Source: Ferruginibacter albus
Lineage (GTDB): Bacteria > Bacteroidota > Bacteroidia > Chitinophagales > Chitinophagaceae
Length of the DNA: 64,000 nt
Reading direction: 5' to 3'
Assembly (NCBI RefSeq): GCF_020042285.1
Contig: NZ_CP083388.1
Location: 3,498,001-3,562,000, forward strand
Shown here: in pieces, positions 45,188-53,491 of the stretch
Position numbering within the stretch: the stretch's first letter is position 1
Layout of the letters: each line of letters starts with the position of its first letter
The notes under the pieces: model-generated
What the model saw: the letters and a program-made list of their open reading frames with translations, nothing else
Told to the model about the DNA's origin: nothing
Databases searched by the model: none
Program-made: the position numbers and the translations under genes

Positions 45188-46357
45188 TTACAGCAATCGC
45201 TTTGCAGAAGAATTATTTGTTACGTTTAAATTATCTATTTCATCGATCAATACAACTCCCGGTTGTTTCCCTTTTGTAAAGTTTCCCAGCTTGTCTTCCA
45301 TTTGTAATGCTTTTGCACCATTAATAGTAGCCCATTGTAAGATTTCCTGCAAAGGAATGTCATCAACATTTTGCTGAATCGTTTTTATTTCTTCCAGTAT
45401 ATTCAATTGCCAGTTGCTTGCATAACTATCCGTACCAATAATAATATTGCAATTAGTTGCACGCAATAGATCAATTGGTGGCAGTTTTTGTTCGATGTAT
45501 AAATTAGCATTGGGGCAGATCGCAAAATGCAGATCAGAAATTGCAGATTGAGCAAAGCCTATATCTTGCTGAGAAATGAACGTATTATGAACGGCAATGA
45601 TTGATTGTTTGTTATTGAAATACGGTATCCAGCTTTGCAAGCTACTTTTTCGTGTCGACTGAAACTCGGAGATGTCTATCCCAAAATTATTGTAGAGGTC
45701 TAAAAAATCGCCCGATCTTGTTTTATACAATTCATCTTCAGCAGCACATTCCTGGTTATGAATAGTTATTAATTGTCCGGCTGTTTTTTTATTTAGTAAT
45801 TGAAATAAGGTTTTGGAAACACTGTATGGAGCATGTGGAGATAAAGAAGTGAATCGTGAATAGTGACTGGTGAAATCTTCAAAAAGTTTTTCTGCATCTG
45901 CTAATCTCTTTTCTGCGGCGGCATCAACAAAGCCTGTAACCTCAATAAAATTATGCCAATGAATCTTACTCTTTTGTTTTATTGACATTGAATCTACAGT
46001 ATTACAGATATCTCCCACCGCAACAATGCCACTATTATACATTTCTGCCGCTGCATCCAACATTGCCTGCTGCTTTAATTCATCATTGCCAAAGCGTTTT
46101 CTCATTACCTGCTGTACAAATTCTACCAATCCTGTTTTTGCAGGAATAGTATCTTTCATATGGCTTAGCTCCAGGTGGCAATGTGCATTTATAAAGCCGG
46201 GAGTAATTAGTCCGCTGAAAATTTCAATATTATCGCCGGCATTTTGTTCCTCTACGATCTCAGTAATAATGCCATCTTCGGTAGTTATTAAAACTGTGTT
46301 ACCAAGTAGTATTTCAGTACCTGTAAAAAGATAATCCGCCTTAAATTTTCTGTACAA
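45188..46357 (-). CDS. Amidohydrolase family protein (deaminase-like)
   Basis: A 389-residue metal-dependent hydrolase of the amidohydrolase superfamily, cytosine deaminase/chlorohydrolase/aminofutalosine-deaminase branch. Metal motif I is NAHCHLEL (about 58-65); SPHAPYS (about 172), IHNQECAAED with a His-x-x-Glu, AVHNTF and GTDSYASNW with the catalytic Asp are seen. Members deaminate purine- or pyrimidine-like rings; aminodeoxyfutalosine (menaquinone) is one possibility but is not demonstrated by sequence. Stop is 4 nt from the convergent recO stop. Confidence 0.8.
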   Translation of the reverse strand: MYRKFKADYLFTGTEILLGNTVLITTEDGIITEIVEEQNAGDNIEIFSGLITPGFINAHCHLELSHMKDTIPAKTGLVEFVQQVMRKRFGNDELKQQAMLDAAAEMYNSGIVAVGDICNTVDSMSIKQKSKIHWHNFIEVTGFVDAAAEKRLADAEKLFEDFTSHYSRFTSLSPHAPYSVSKTLFQLLNKKTAGQLITIHNQECAAEDELYKTRSGDFLDLYNNFGIDISEFQSTRKSSLQSWIPYFNNKQSIIAVHNTFISQQDIGFAQSAISDLHFAICPNANLYIEQKLPPIDLLRATNCNIIIGTDSYASNWQLNILEEIKTIQQNVDDIPLQEILQWATINGAKALQMEDKLGNFTKGKQPGVVLIDEIDNLNVTNNSSAKRLL

Positions 46358-46377
46358 AATGATTGATTGATATAATG

Positions 46378-46385
46378 TAATTTTG
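46378..46385 (+). promoter_or_regulatory. -7 box of prfA
   Basis: TAATTTTG fits TAnnTTTG about 94 nt before the prfA ATG, so the leader would contain the dispersed repeat at 46414-46445. Confidence 0.45.
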
Positions 46386-46413
46386 CCGCCTTAACGACGA
46401 GCAAAGGTATGTC

Positions 46414-46445
46414 GTACAAGTGAGTGACACAACGATGATGAAGAT
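46414..46445. repeat. Dispersed repeat, site 3
   Basis: GTACAAGTGAGTGACACAACGATGATG, in the prfA leader. Shares the core with sites at 21517, 52354, 57942, 7807 and 60589. Confidence 0.7.
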
Positions 46446-46478
46446 AGTGTTACTGCTGGTACAAAAAATAAATACAAT

Positions 46479-47543
46479 ATGTTAGATAAATTAGAAGCTA
46501 TATCGGCAAAGTTTGATGAACTGGGCGTGGCATTGACCAATCCTGAAATTGTAAGCGACAATAAGAAATTTATGGCGCTGAGCAAGGAATATCGTAACCT
46601 GGAAAAAATTGTAGTCGTAATAAATGAATACCGGAAATTATTAGATGATATAGAATTTAATAAAGAAGTGCTGAACAGCAATGATGAGGAAATGCGTGAA
46701 CTGGCTAAAGAAGAGTTGCCGCAATTGGAAGAGAAAAAAGAACCCCTGGAGAAACAATTACGCAACCTGCTGATCCCGAAAGATCCACAGGATGAAAAAA
46801 ATGCCATATTGGAAATCAGGGCGGGTACCGGTGGCGATGAAGCGTCTTTATTTGCGGGCAATTTGTTGCGGATGTATTTGAAATATTGTGAAAAACAAGG
46901 CTGGAAAACTGCTATTCTAAGCGAAAGTGAAGGAACGGTTGGTGGCTATAAAGAAGTGCAGGTAGAAATAACCGGGGACGATGTGTATGGAACATTAAAA
47001 TTTGAAAGTGGTGTACATCGTGTACAACGTGTGCCCGATACAGAAGCCAGTGGACGTGTACATACCAGTGCTGCTACAGTGGCAGTGATGCCTGAAGCAG
47101 AAGAAGTAGACTTTGAATTGAAAGAGAGTGATGTAAAAATGGAGACTGCCCGAAGTGGCGGCGCCGGTGGTCAGAATGTAAATAAGGTAGAATCGAAGGT
47201 TTTTCTTACACATATTCCAACCGGGGTAGTGGTGGTTTGCCAAACTGAACGCAGTCAATTGGGCAATCGTGAAAAAGCTATGCAGATGTTGCGTACCAAA
47301 TTATATGAAGAACAGGTGCGGAAACATGAGGAAGAAATTTCCCGCCAGCGAAAAAGCTTGGTGAGTACCGGCGACAGGAGTGCTAAAATAAGAACGTATA
47401 ATTATCCGCAAGGTCGTGTAACTGACCACCGCATAGGATTAACCGTTTATAATTTAGACAGCGTTTTAAATGGTGAATTGCAGGAATTCATTGATGCATT
47501 GCAGTTTGCAGAAAATGCTGAAAAGCTGGCAACACAGAATTAA
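46479..47543 (+). CDS. prfA: Peptide chain release factor 1
   Basis: A 354-residue class I release factor that ends translation at UAA and UAG. The GGQ peptidyl-tRNA hydrolysis loop is in [14 protein letters not shown] (about 225-240) and the codon-recognition region reads [18 protein letters not shown] (split here: PDT takes the place of the usual PAT/PVT). Full length. The leader carries a dispersed repeat; a strong terminator follows. Confidence 0.96.
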   Translation: MLDKLEAISAKFDELGVALTNPEIVSDNKKFMALSKEYRNLEKIVVVINEYRKLLDDIEFNKEVLNSNDEEMRELAKEELPQLEEKKEPLEKQLRNLLIPKDPQDEKNAILEIRAGTGGDEASLFAGNLLRMYLKYCEKQGWKTAILSESEGTVGGYKEVQVEITGDDVYGTLKFESGVHRVQRVPDTEASGRVHTSAATVAVMPEAEEVDFELKESDVKMETARSGGAGGQNVNKVESKVFLTHIPTGVVVVCQTERSQLGNREKAMQMLRTKLYEEQVRKHEEEISRQRKSLVSTGDRSAKIRTYNYPQGRVTDHRIGLTVYNLDSVLNGELQEFIDALQFAENAEKLATQN

Positions 47544-47569
47544 CATCTCATAAACTTAAAACTAATGTT

Positions 47570-47600
47570 AAAGTGCCTGTAACAACCGGGCACTTTTTTA
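47570..47600 (+). terminator. Terminator of prfA
   Basis: AAAGTGCC (47570-47577) pairs with GGCACTTT (47589-47596), then a T-run to 47599; 26 nt after the prfA stop. Confidence 0.88.
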
Positions 47601-47698
47601 ATTTGCATTAAACTTTAAAGGCAGTAACAAATCTTAAAAACAGTTCTTTAAAAAACAAAAAAGCATTTAAAGTTTCATTAACAATAAGCGTAAAACCT

Positions 47699-47714
47699 TT
47701 GGCACTTAGTTTGC
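47699..47714 (+). promoter_or_regulatory. Sigma-54-type -24/-12 promoter
   Basis: TTGGCAC-TTAGT-TTGC: GG (47701-47702) and GC (47713-47714) are separated by exactly 10 nt and both hexamer-like halves match the RpoN consensus TGGCAC-N5-TTGC. Predicted start of transcription near 47726. What follows is non-coding up to a terminator at 47780. Confidence 0.65.
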
Positions 47715-47725
47715 GTTTATATAGT

Positions 47726-47807
47726 AGTAATTAAGTTAGACAATTCAATTTTCTCATAAGCAGTTAGTTTTGGTAAACGGCCCCGGTTTCTACCGGGGCT
47801 TATTTTT
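47726..47807 (+). ncRNA. Candidate sigma-54-driven small RNA or attenuated leader
   Basis: About 80 nt from the predicted start of the -24/-12 promoter to the end of a perfect terminator. No ORF with a start codon of useful length inside. Either a free-standing small RNA or a leader controlling read-through into the 1160-residue polysaccharide enzyme 87 nt further on. Confidence 0.45.
47780..47807 (+). terminator. Strong terminator of the candidate small RNA
   Basis: GCCCCGGT (47780-47787), loop TTCT, ACCGGGGC (47792-47799), then TTATTTTT. Perfect 8-bp GC-rich stem in an otherwise AT-rich gap. Confidence 0.85.
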
Positions 47808-47878
47808 GCCCGTAAACTCAAGATTGTCGAGGTTCCTCACTCATATTTATTAACCAGCTATAAACAATTAGAAAAAAA

Positions 47879-47886
47879 TATCTTTG
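47879..47886 (+). promoter_or_regulatory. -7 box of the GH18-deacetylase-GT2 gene
   Basis: TATCTTTG fits TAnnTTTG and ends 7 nt before the ATG at 47894, giving a very short leader; it lies after the terminator at 47780-47807. Confidence 0.5.
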
Positions 47887-47893
47887 CACCGCT

Positions 47894-50800
47894 ATGGCCA
47901 CATCCCAAATATTCCAAACCAATAATGCAAAACGATGGAAAGGTTTTAAATGGAGCATTCGTATTGTATTAATAATATTCTGTTTCTTTTTAGTAGTATT
48001 AACTGTGGCATTGGTAAGAGGCGTTAATCCGTCACTGCCTTCCCTGTTATCAAAATCAAAAGAGTACCAGGAAAAATTAGATCCCACCAATCCGCTTACA
48101 ATTGTATCGAACGAAAATAAAAAATACAAAGGCTTTAAGGATGAGTTATATAAAAAAAAGAAAGAAGATTCTATCAGGAACAGTCACAACAACACCCTAA
48201 TAAAAAAAGACGTTGCGACCAATCCTTATATAAGAGCTGCTTTTTATACCCCTTGGGTAGCGGGAACTTCATACCCCGACCTGGTAAAGAACGGCAATAG
48301 ACTAAATACTATTTTCCCCGAATGGTTTTTTATAGACAGCAATACGTTTACCTTAAAAACACGTATCGATACTGCCGGCTATAACCTGATGCGTAAGCAA
48401 CATTTGCGCATACTTCCCATATTAAACAACTACAGAAGTCGCAGCAATAAATTTGATGGAGGCCTTTTACATCTTATCTTAAATGATCCTGATAAAAGAA
48501 CAGCTTTTATCAACCAACTGGTAGATACGCTGCAGCATTATAATTTACAAGGTATCAATATAGATTTTGAAAGCATACAGGAAAAAACGAATACACCGCT
48601 TACTGCCTTTCAAAAACAATTGTACGAGACATTGCATGCAAAAAATCTTACGGTAACTATGGATGTTAGCGTGATGAATGATGCCTATGATTATAAAAAA
48701 TTATCAGATTATAACGATTACATTATCCTCATGGCGTATGATCAGCATAGTCCTGTTTCGGAAGCAGGTCCTATAAGTGCGCAAAAATGGATAGAAGAAG
48801 CATTGGATTGGACTGCTAAACAAATAAATCCGGATAAAATTATTTTAGGTTTTGCAGGTTACGGTTATGATTGGTATAAAACAGTAAATGGCAAAGACAC
48901 TGTTAAAGGAATTACCTACTCCGAAGCGTTAAACAAAGCAAAAGTATTGGGCGCTCCTATTGATTATAACAACGATAATTATAATCTTACTTACAGTTAT
49001 GTAGAAGGAAAAGAAGATGATGAAGGTGAAATAAAAAAAATAAAGCATGAGGTTTGGTTTACTGATGCAGCTACCACATTTAATATTCTGCGCTTCAGTG
49101 ATGAATATGCTACAGCCGGCACCGTGCTATGGCGCTTAGGAGGAGAAGATCAACGCATATGGACCTTTTACGATCGTGATCTTAGCACCGATGCTTTGGC
49201 AATGAAACCTTATGATTTCGGAACGCTGGAAACGATTCCTATTTCACCGGATAATGTACATTATGAAGGCGAAGGCGAGGTGTTGAATATTATAGGTTCT
49301 CCTATAGAAGGAAAACTGAAGCTGGAAATTGACAGCTCTGAAATGCTGATCTCTGAACAGAATTATGTGCAATTACCATCAGGTTATATTATTCAAAAGT
49401 TTGCAGAAGATACTACCGCTCCCGGGCCAGGTCATAAAATGGTACTTACGTTTGATGATGGTCCTGATCCAAGATGGACTCCCGCGATCTTAGACATACT
49501 CGAAAAAAATAAGATCCCCGCAACTTTTTTTGTAGTAGGTATCCAGGCTGAAAAAAATATTCCCATCCTTCAACGAATTAATAAAGATGGCTTTGAAATA
49601 GGTAATCATACATTCACGCATAGCAATGTTGCCAAGATGAGTGTACAACGTGCCGAACTGGAAATGAAGCTGACGAGATTATTGATCGAAAGCATTACAG
49701 GACGTTCTACTATTCTGTTCAGGGCTCCTTATAATGCCGACTCCGAACCGCATACGTACGAAGAATTAGCTCCCATTGAACGTAGTCGAAAAGACAATTA
49801 TATTACCATCGGCGAAAGCATAGACCCGGAAGACTGGCAACCTAATATAACTGCCGATACCATTTATCAAAGAGTTATCCGAATGGCTGTGGACAGAGGT
49901 GCCAGCATTATTTTATTACATGATGCCGGTGGAGATACACGCCAGGCAACCATTGAAGCATTACCAAGAATTATAGATTATTTCAGAAGCAGGGGCTATG
50001 AATTTACTACCGTTGCACATTTAATGGGTAAAACAAAAGATGATGTGATGCCAAAAATTCCGGCTACAAGAGATGGCTGGTTAATAAAACTGAATTTCTT
50101 TTTTGCAGAAACAACATTTTGGGGAAGCAACATTGTTTTCTCTTTATTTATGGTAGGTATTGCTTTATCTGTTGGAAGAATATTGGTAATGGCAATACTG
50201 GCTTTTATACAAAGAAAAAGAGAAGCGAAAGGAAAACTGGCACTTGCCGCACCCTTACTTCAAAACAATAATTTTCCTAAAGTAAGCATAATAGTTCCTG
50301 CTTATAATGAAGAAGTAAATGCGATAAGAACTGTTAAAAGTTTGTTGGTGCAGGATTATCCAAACCTGCACGTAATTTTTGTAGATGATGGAAGCAAGGA
50401 CAGCACCTATGAAACAGTGAGAGATGCATTCATGTATAACAATAGAGTATCTGTTTATAGTAAACCGAATGGCGGTAAAGCATCTGCTTTAAATTATGGC
50501 ATTGAAAAATGCGACAACGATTTTGTTGTTTGTATTGATGCAGATACGCAATTGAAAAAAGATGCAGTATCGCAACTAATGAAAAAATTTGATGCAGAAG
50601 GAAAGGTTGGCGCTGTTGCCGGAAATGTAAAAGTGGGCAATGAAATAAATATGATCACCCGTTGGCAAAGTATTGAATACATTACCTCTCAAAATTTTGA
50701 TCGCCGTGCTTTTGACCTGTTAAACTGTATTACCGTGGTGCCCGGCGCCATCGGCGCTTTTAGAAAACAAGCCATCATTGATGCAGGTGGCTTTACCATT

Positions 50801-51376
50801 GATACATTAGCAGAAGATTGTGATCTTACTATGCGTATGCTTCGTAACAATTATATCATAAGAAACTGTACGGAAGCCATGTCGTTTACCGAAGCACCCG
50901 AAACTACCAAACAGTTTTTAAAACAGCGTTTCCGCTGGAGCTTTGGTGTAATGCAATGTTTCTGGAAGCATAGGGATGCTGTTTTCAACAGAAAATATAA
51001 AAATTTTGGAATGATAGCGCTCCCTAATATTTTGGTTTTTCAAATGATATTACCTTTTTTGGCACCGCTTGCCGACCTGGTTTTAGTAGTGAGCTTAATT
51101 GCTGCAGGACTGGGTATTATTCCGGCAAGTATTGAACATATAATATTGTATTATTTTATTTTCACTTTGGTAGATGTTGCAGGTGCTGCACTGGCTTTTG
51201 CTTTTGAAAAGGAAGACTATTGCAAACTTATTTGGCTTATTCCACAGCGATTGGTATATCGACAATTAATGTATTACATTCTTATAAAATCTTTTAACAA
51301 AGCTATCAAAGGTGAGTTGCAAGGCTGGGGTGTATTAAAACGTACAGGGAATGTGAAACAAGTAGCTGCGAGTTAA
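47894..51376 (+). CDS. Trifunctional GH18 - polysaccharide deacetylase - GT2 membrane protein
   Basis: A 1160-residue fusion of three carbohydrate enzymes. TM1 (about 20-42) leads to a periplasmic GH18-like domain (about 110-440) with GINIDFES, catalytic-type Glu227 but Gly in place of the first Asp of DxxDxDxE. A NodB/CE4 deacetylase follows (about 510-680): LTFDDGPD (517-524), H-TFTHSN (about 571), RAPYN, and LLHDAGG. Membrane helices near 705-760 return the chain to the cytoplasm, where a processive GT2 domain (about 795-1020) has IIVPAYNEE, VDDGSKDST, DADTQL (881), EDCDLTM (973) and QRFRW (1010, the QxxRW motif), then C-terminal helices. The set matches PgaB plus PgaC in one chain and predicts synthesis, partial deacetylation and trimming of an N-acetylhexosamine polymer. 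The polymer identity is inferred. Confidence 0.92.
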   Translation: MATSQIFQTNNAKRWKGFKWSIRIVLIIFCFFLVVLTVALVRGVNPSLPSLLSKSKEYQEKLDPTNPLTIVSNENKKYKGFKDELYKKKKEDSIRNSHNNTLIKKDVATNPYIRAAFYTPWVAGTSYPDLVKNGNRLNTIFPEWFFIDSNTFTLKTRIDTAGYNLMRKQHLRILPILNNYRSRSNKFDGGLLHLILNDPDKRTAFINQLVDTLQHYNLQGINIDFESIQEKTNTPLTAFQKQLYETLHAKNLTVTMDVSVMNDAYDYKKLSDYNDYIILMAYDQHSPVSEAGPISAQKWIEEALDWTAKQINPDKIILGFAGYGYDWYKTVNGKDTVKGITYSEALNKAKVLGAPIDYNNDNYNLTYSYVEGKEDDEGEIKKIKHEVWFTDAATTFNILRFSDEYATAGTVLWRLGGEDQRIWTFYDRDLSTDALAMKPYDFGTLETIPISPDNVHYEGEGEVLNIIGSPIEGKLKLEIDSSEMLISEQNYVQLPSGYIIQKFAEDTTAPGPGHKMVLTFDDGPDPRWTPAILDILEKNKIPATFFVVGIQAEKNIPILQRINKDGFEIGNHTFTHSNVAKMSVQRAELEMKLTRLLIESITGRSTILFRAPYNADSEPHTYEELAPIERSRKDNYITIGESIDPEDWQPNITADTIYQRVIRMAVDRGASIILLHDAGGDTRQATIEALPRIIDYFRSRGYEFTTVAHLMGKTKDDVMPKIPATRDGWLIKLNFFFAETTFWGSNIVFSLFMVGIALSVGRILVMAILAFIQRKREAKGKLALAAPLLQNNNFPKVSIIVPAYNEEVNAIRTVKSLLVQDYPNLHVIFVDDGSKDSTYETVRDAFMYNNRVSVYSKPNGGKASALNYGIEKCDNDFVVCIDADTQLKKDAVSQLMKKFDAEGKVGAVAGNVKVGNEINMITRWQSIEYITSQNFDRRAFDLLNCITVVPGAIGAFRKQAIIDAGGFTIDTLAEDCDLTMRMLRNNYIIRNCTEAMSFTEAPETTKQFLKQRFRWSFGVMQCFWKHRDAVFNRKYKNFGMIALPNILVFQMILPFLAPLADLVLVVSLIAAGLGIIPASIEHIILYYFIFTLVDVAGAALAFAFEKEDYCKLIWLIPQRLVYRQLMYYILIKSFNKAIKGELQGWGVLKRTGNVKQVAAS

Positions 51377-51428
51377 TATTATCTATTTCTATTTATGTAG
51401 ATTAAGCCGATTTTAAAATTGATAATAG

Positions 51429-51436
51429 TAATTTTG
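51429..51436 (+). promoter_or_regulatory. -7 box of rpiB
   Basis: TAATTTTG fits TAnnTTTG, 36 nt upstream of the rpiB ATG. Confidence 0.45.
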
Positions 51437-51472
51437 CAGCAAGCATTTTTTGAACTGAAAATTTAGAATTCT

Positions 51473-51922
51473 ATGTACAACCTTGATAAAAGTAAACCCG
51501 TTGCCATCGGTTGCGACCATGCCGGTTTTGATTATAAAGAACAATTGATCTCTTTCCTGGAAGGAAAAGGAATGACGTATAAAGATTTTGGTACGTATTC
51601 TAAAGATTCGGTTGATTATCCTGATTTCGCACATCCCGTAGCGTTAGCTGTTGAAAGTGGTGCTTATGCTTTTGGCATTTTGATATGCGGCAGCGCAAAC
51701 GGTGTTGCTATTACTGCAAATAAACATCAACATATCCGTGCGGCTATTTGCTGGGGAGAAGAGCTGGCAGAGCTAGCCCGCAAACATAACGATGCCAATA
51801 TCATTTGTATTCCTGCACGTTTTGTGCGTGAGGGTGATGCCGAAAAAATGGTGGATCTGTTTATGAATACTGCGTTTGAAGCAGGAAGACATTCTAATAG
51901 AGTAGATAAAATTTCCTGCTGA
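51473..51922 (+). CDS. rpiB: Ribose 5-phosphate isomerase B
   Basis: A 149-residue RpiB/LacAB-family isomerase interconverting ribose 5-phosphate and ribulose 5-phosphate. The phosphate and ring-opening residues are in IGCDHAGFDYKE (12-23) and the catalytic Cys in ILICGSANGVAI (about 65-76); RAAICW, HNDANI and RH--RV near the end complete the family pattern. Full length, own promoter box. Confidence 0.95.
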   Translation: MYNLDKSKPVAIGCDHAGFDYKEQLISFLEGKGMTYKDFGTYSKDSVDYPDFAHPVALAVESGAYAFGILICGSANGVAITANKHQHIRAAICWGEELAELARKHNDANIICIPARFVREGDAEKMVDLFMNTAFEAGRHSNRVDKISC

Positions 51923-51953
51923 TCGATATAATTATCATTCTACTCGCAGCCGA

Positions 51954-52328
51954 TTAATCATTTTTGGACTCATAAACAGGTTGCATAAACTGCACATGTT
52001 TAATTTTCTGTTTTTTTACAGGATTATAATATTCTACATAGGTCAGGATAATATTATTTCCCTGTTTTTTTAATAGACCTATTTCTACTTTATCCAGGGG
52101 CATCAATGAATTGAAAATTATTATACTATCTGCCACTTGTAAATACAGGTCATAATTACTTCCCTTTGTCTTTATATTTTTAATAAACTTCCCTTCTATT
52201 TTAATGCCGTTCTCTCTTGCAGCGTTCATTCCTGCTAGCACCGTATCTGCTTTTGCAATTGTAACATTTGTTTGCCCTTTTGCAGACAAAGCAATAACTG
52301 TAAATATGATAAAATATAAATACCGCAT
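51954..52328 (-). CDS. Small exported protein of unknown function
   Basis: A 124-residue protein with a signal peptide (1-18, YFIIFTVIALSAKGQ). The mature part is about 105 residues, beta-rich, with no recognisable motif. Convergent with rpiB, upstream of nothing on its own strand. The ATG at 52328 is directly after a copy of the dispersed repeat. Probably periplasmic. Confidence 0.65.
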   Translation of the reverse strand: MRYLYFIIFTVIALSAKGQTNVTIAKADTVLAGMNAARENGIKIEGKFIKNIKTKGSNYDLYLQVADSIIIFNSLMPLDKVEIGLLKKQGNNIILTYVEYYNPVKKQKIKHVQFMQPVYESKND

Positions 52329-52353
52329 AAATTTTGTTCAATAAACATATACA

Positions 52354-52410
52354 GTACAAGAGAGTGACACAAGGATGTTGAACAAAGAACAAACGTTCGT
52401 CACAAAATAA
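52354..52410. repeat. Dispersed repeat, site 4 (full-length copy)
   Basis: 57 nt running GTACAAGAGAGTGACACAAGG to CGTTCGTCACAAAATAA, the reverse-complement match of the copy at 21517-21570. It includes a mini-ORF ATG TTG ... TAA (MLNKEQTFVTK). Confidence 0.75.
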
Positions 52411-52419
52411 TTCACGCTG

Positions 52420-53394
52420 TTACCAACCTAATACCCATGCAAATAGCAATGGAGCTACAATAGTCGCATCGCTTTCAACAATAAATTTTGGAGTATGAAT
52501 ATCTAACTTGCCCCAGGTAATTTTTTCGTTAGGAACAGCGCCGCTGTAAGAACCGTAAGAGGTAGTGCTGTCGCTGATCTGGCAGAAATAGCTCCAGAAA
52601 GGAACATCATGCCATTCCAGATCCTGGTACATCATCGGTACTACGCAAATTGGAAAATCACCGGCGATACCACCACCGATCTGGAAGAAACCAACACCTT
52701 TACCGGATGAATTATTACGATACCAATCTGCCAGCCAAACCATATATTCAATACCACTTTTCATAGTGGTTGCTTTCATTTCATTTTTAATTACGTACGA
52801 TGCAAAGATGTTGCCCATCGTGCTGTCTTCCCAACCCGGTACAACGATCGGAATATTTTTTTGAGCTGCAGCCAGCATCCAGCTATTTTTAGGATCGATC
52901 TCGTAGTATTGTTCCAACACACCACTCAATAACATTTTGTACATGTATTCATGTGGAAAATAACGTTCACCTTTATCATTGGCTTCTTTCCAAATTTTAT
53001 GAATGTGTTTTTGCAAACGGCGAAACGCTTCCTCTTCCGGGATACACGTGTCCGTTACCCTGTTATAATGGTTCTCCAACAGATCCCATTCTTCCTGTGG
53101 ACTAAGATCACGATAGTTAGGAACTCTTTTATAATGACTATGCGCCACCAAGTTCATGATATCTTCTTCGAGGTTGGCACCTGTACAACTGATAATAGCC
53201 ACTTTATCCTGGCGGATCATCTCTGCCAAACTCAAACCTAGCTCTGCAGTACTCATGGCCCCGGCAAGTGTGATCATCATTTTACCCCCTTCGTCTAAAT
53301 GGGTTACATAACCTTTGGCAGCATCCATTAAAGCAGCTGCATTAAAATGGCGATAATGATGTTCTATAAAAGTTGAAACAGGACCTTTGCTCAT
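52420..53394 (-). CDS. Deoxyhypusine synthase-like protein
   Basis: A 324-residue DHS-fold enzyme. The NAD-binding and active-site features seen include TLAGAMSTAELG (about 47-58), ISCTGANLEEDIMNL (75-90), a VPGWEDSTMGNIF segment (about 190) and the ITWGKLD motif with the lysine (K296) that forms the enzyme-imine intermediate in true DHS. Bacteria lack eIF5A; bacterial members act on other polyamine acceptors (for example homospermidine synthesis) or are of unknown role. The ORF extends to 53436 but the ATG at 53394 (MSKGPVSTF) fits the family and a promoter lies just upstream. Confidence 0.88.
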   Translation of the reverse strand: MSKGPVSTFIEHHYRHFNAAALMDAAKGYVTHLDEGGKMMITLAGAMSTAELGLSLAEMIRQDKVAIISCTGANLEEDIMNLVAHSHYKRVPNYRDLSPQEEWDLLENHYNRVTDTCIPEEEAFRRLQKHIHKIWKEANDKGERYFPHEYMYKMLLSGVLEQYYEIDPKNSWMLAAAQKNIPIVVPGWEDSTMGNIFASYVIKNEMKATTMKSGIEYMVWLADWYRNNSSGKGVGFFQIGGGIAGDFPICVVPMMYQDLEWHDVPFWSYFCQISDSTTSYGSYSGAVPNEKITWGKLDIHTPKFIVESDATIVAPLLFAWVLGW

Positions 53395-53409
53395 AAAAAA
53401 TATTTGCGG

Positions 53410-53440
53410 CAAAGGTAAATGAACCAACAAATGCACCCAA
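53410..53440 (-). promoter_or_regulatory. Promoter of the DHS-like gene
   Basis: Minus-strand TTG (53438-53440) and TACCTTTG (53410-53417) separated by 20 nt, the -33/-7 layout of Bacteroidota housekeeping promoters; the -7 box is 15 nt upstream of the ATG. Confidence 0.6.
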
Positions 53441-53445
53441 TAAAA

Positions 53446-53473
53446 AATGCCTCAACTTTTCAGCTAAGGCATT
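53446..53473 (-). terminator. Terminator of the PepSY-like gene
   Basis: AATGCCT (53446-53452) pairs with AGGCATT (53467-53473); minus-strand T-run from the complement of 53442-53447. It lies 19 nt past the stop of the gene at 53492. Confidence 0.65.
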
Positions 53474-53491
53474 AAGGTTATTCTTTAGGAG

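Larger units (their letters stand above)
47544..47893. other. 350-bp regulatory gap: two terminators, sigma-54 site and -7 box
   Basis: Contains, in order on the plus strand, the prfA terminator (47570-47600), a perfect inverted pair AAACTTTAAA/TTTAAAGTTT (47610-47619, 47666-47675), a -24/-12 promoter (47699-47714), a second terminator (47780-47807) and a TATCTTTG box (47879-47886) before the next CDS. No ORF of note. Confidence 0.7.

Noticed and set aside
46391..46861. 156-codon minus-strand ORF over prfA
   Set aside because: Ser/Leu-rich antisense shadow of the conserved prfA N-terminal domain.
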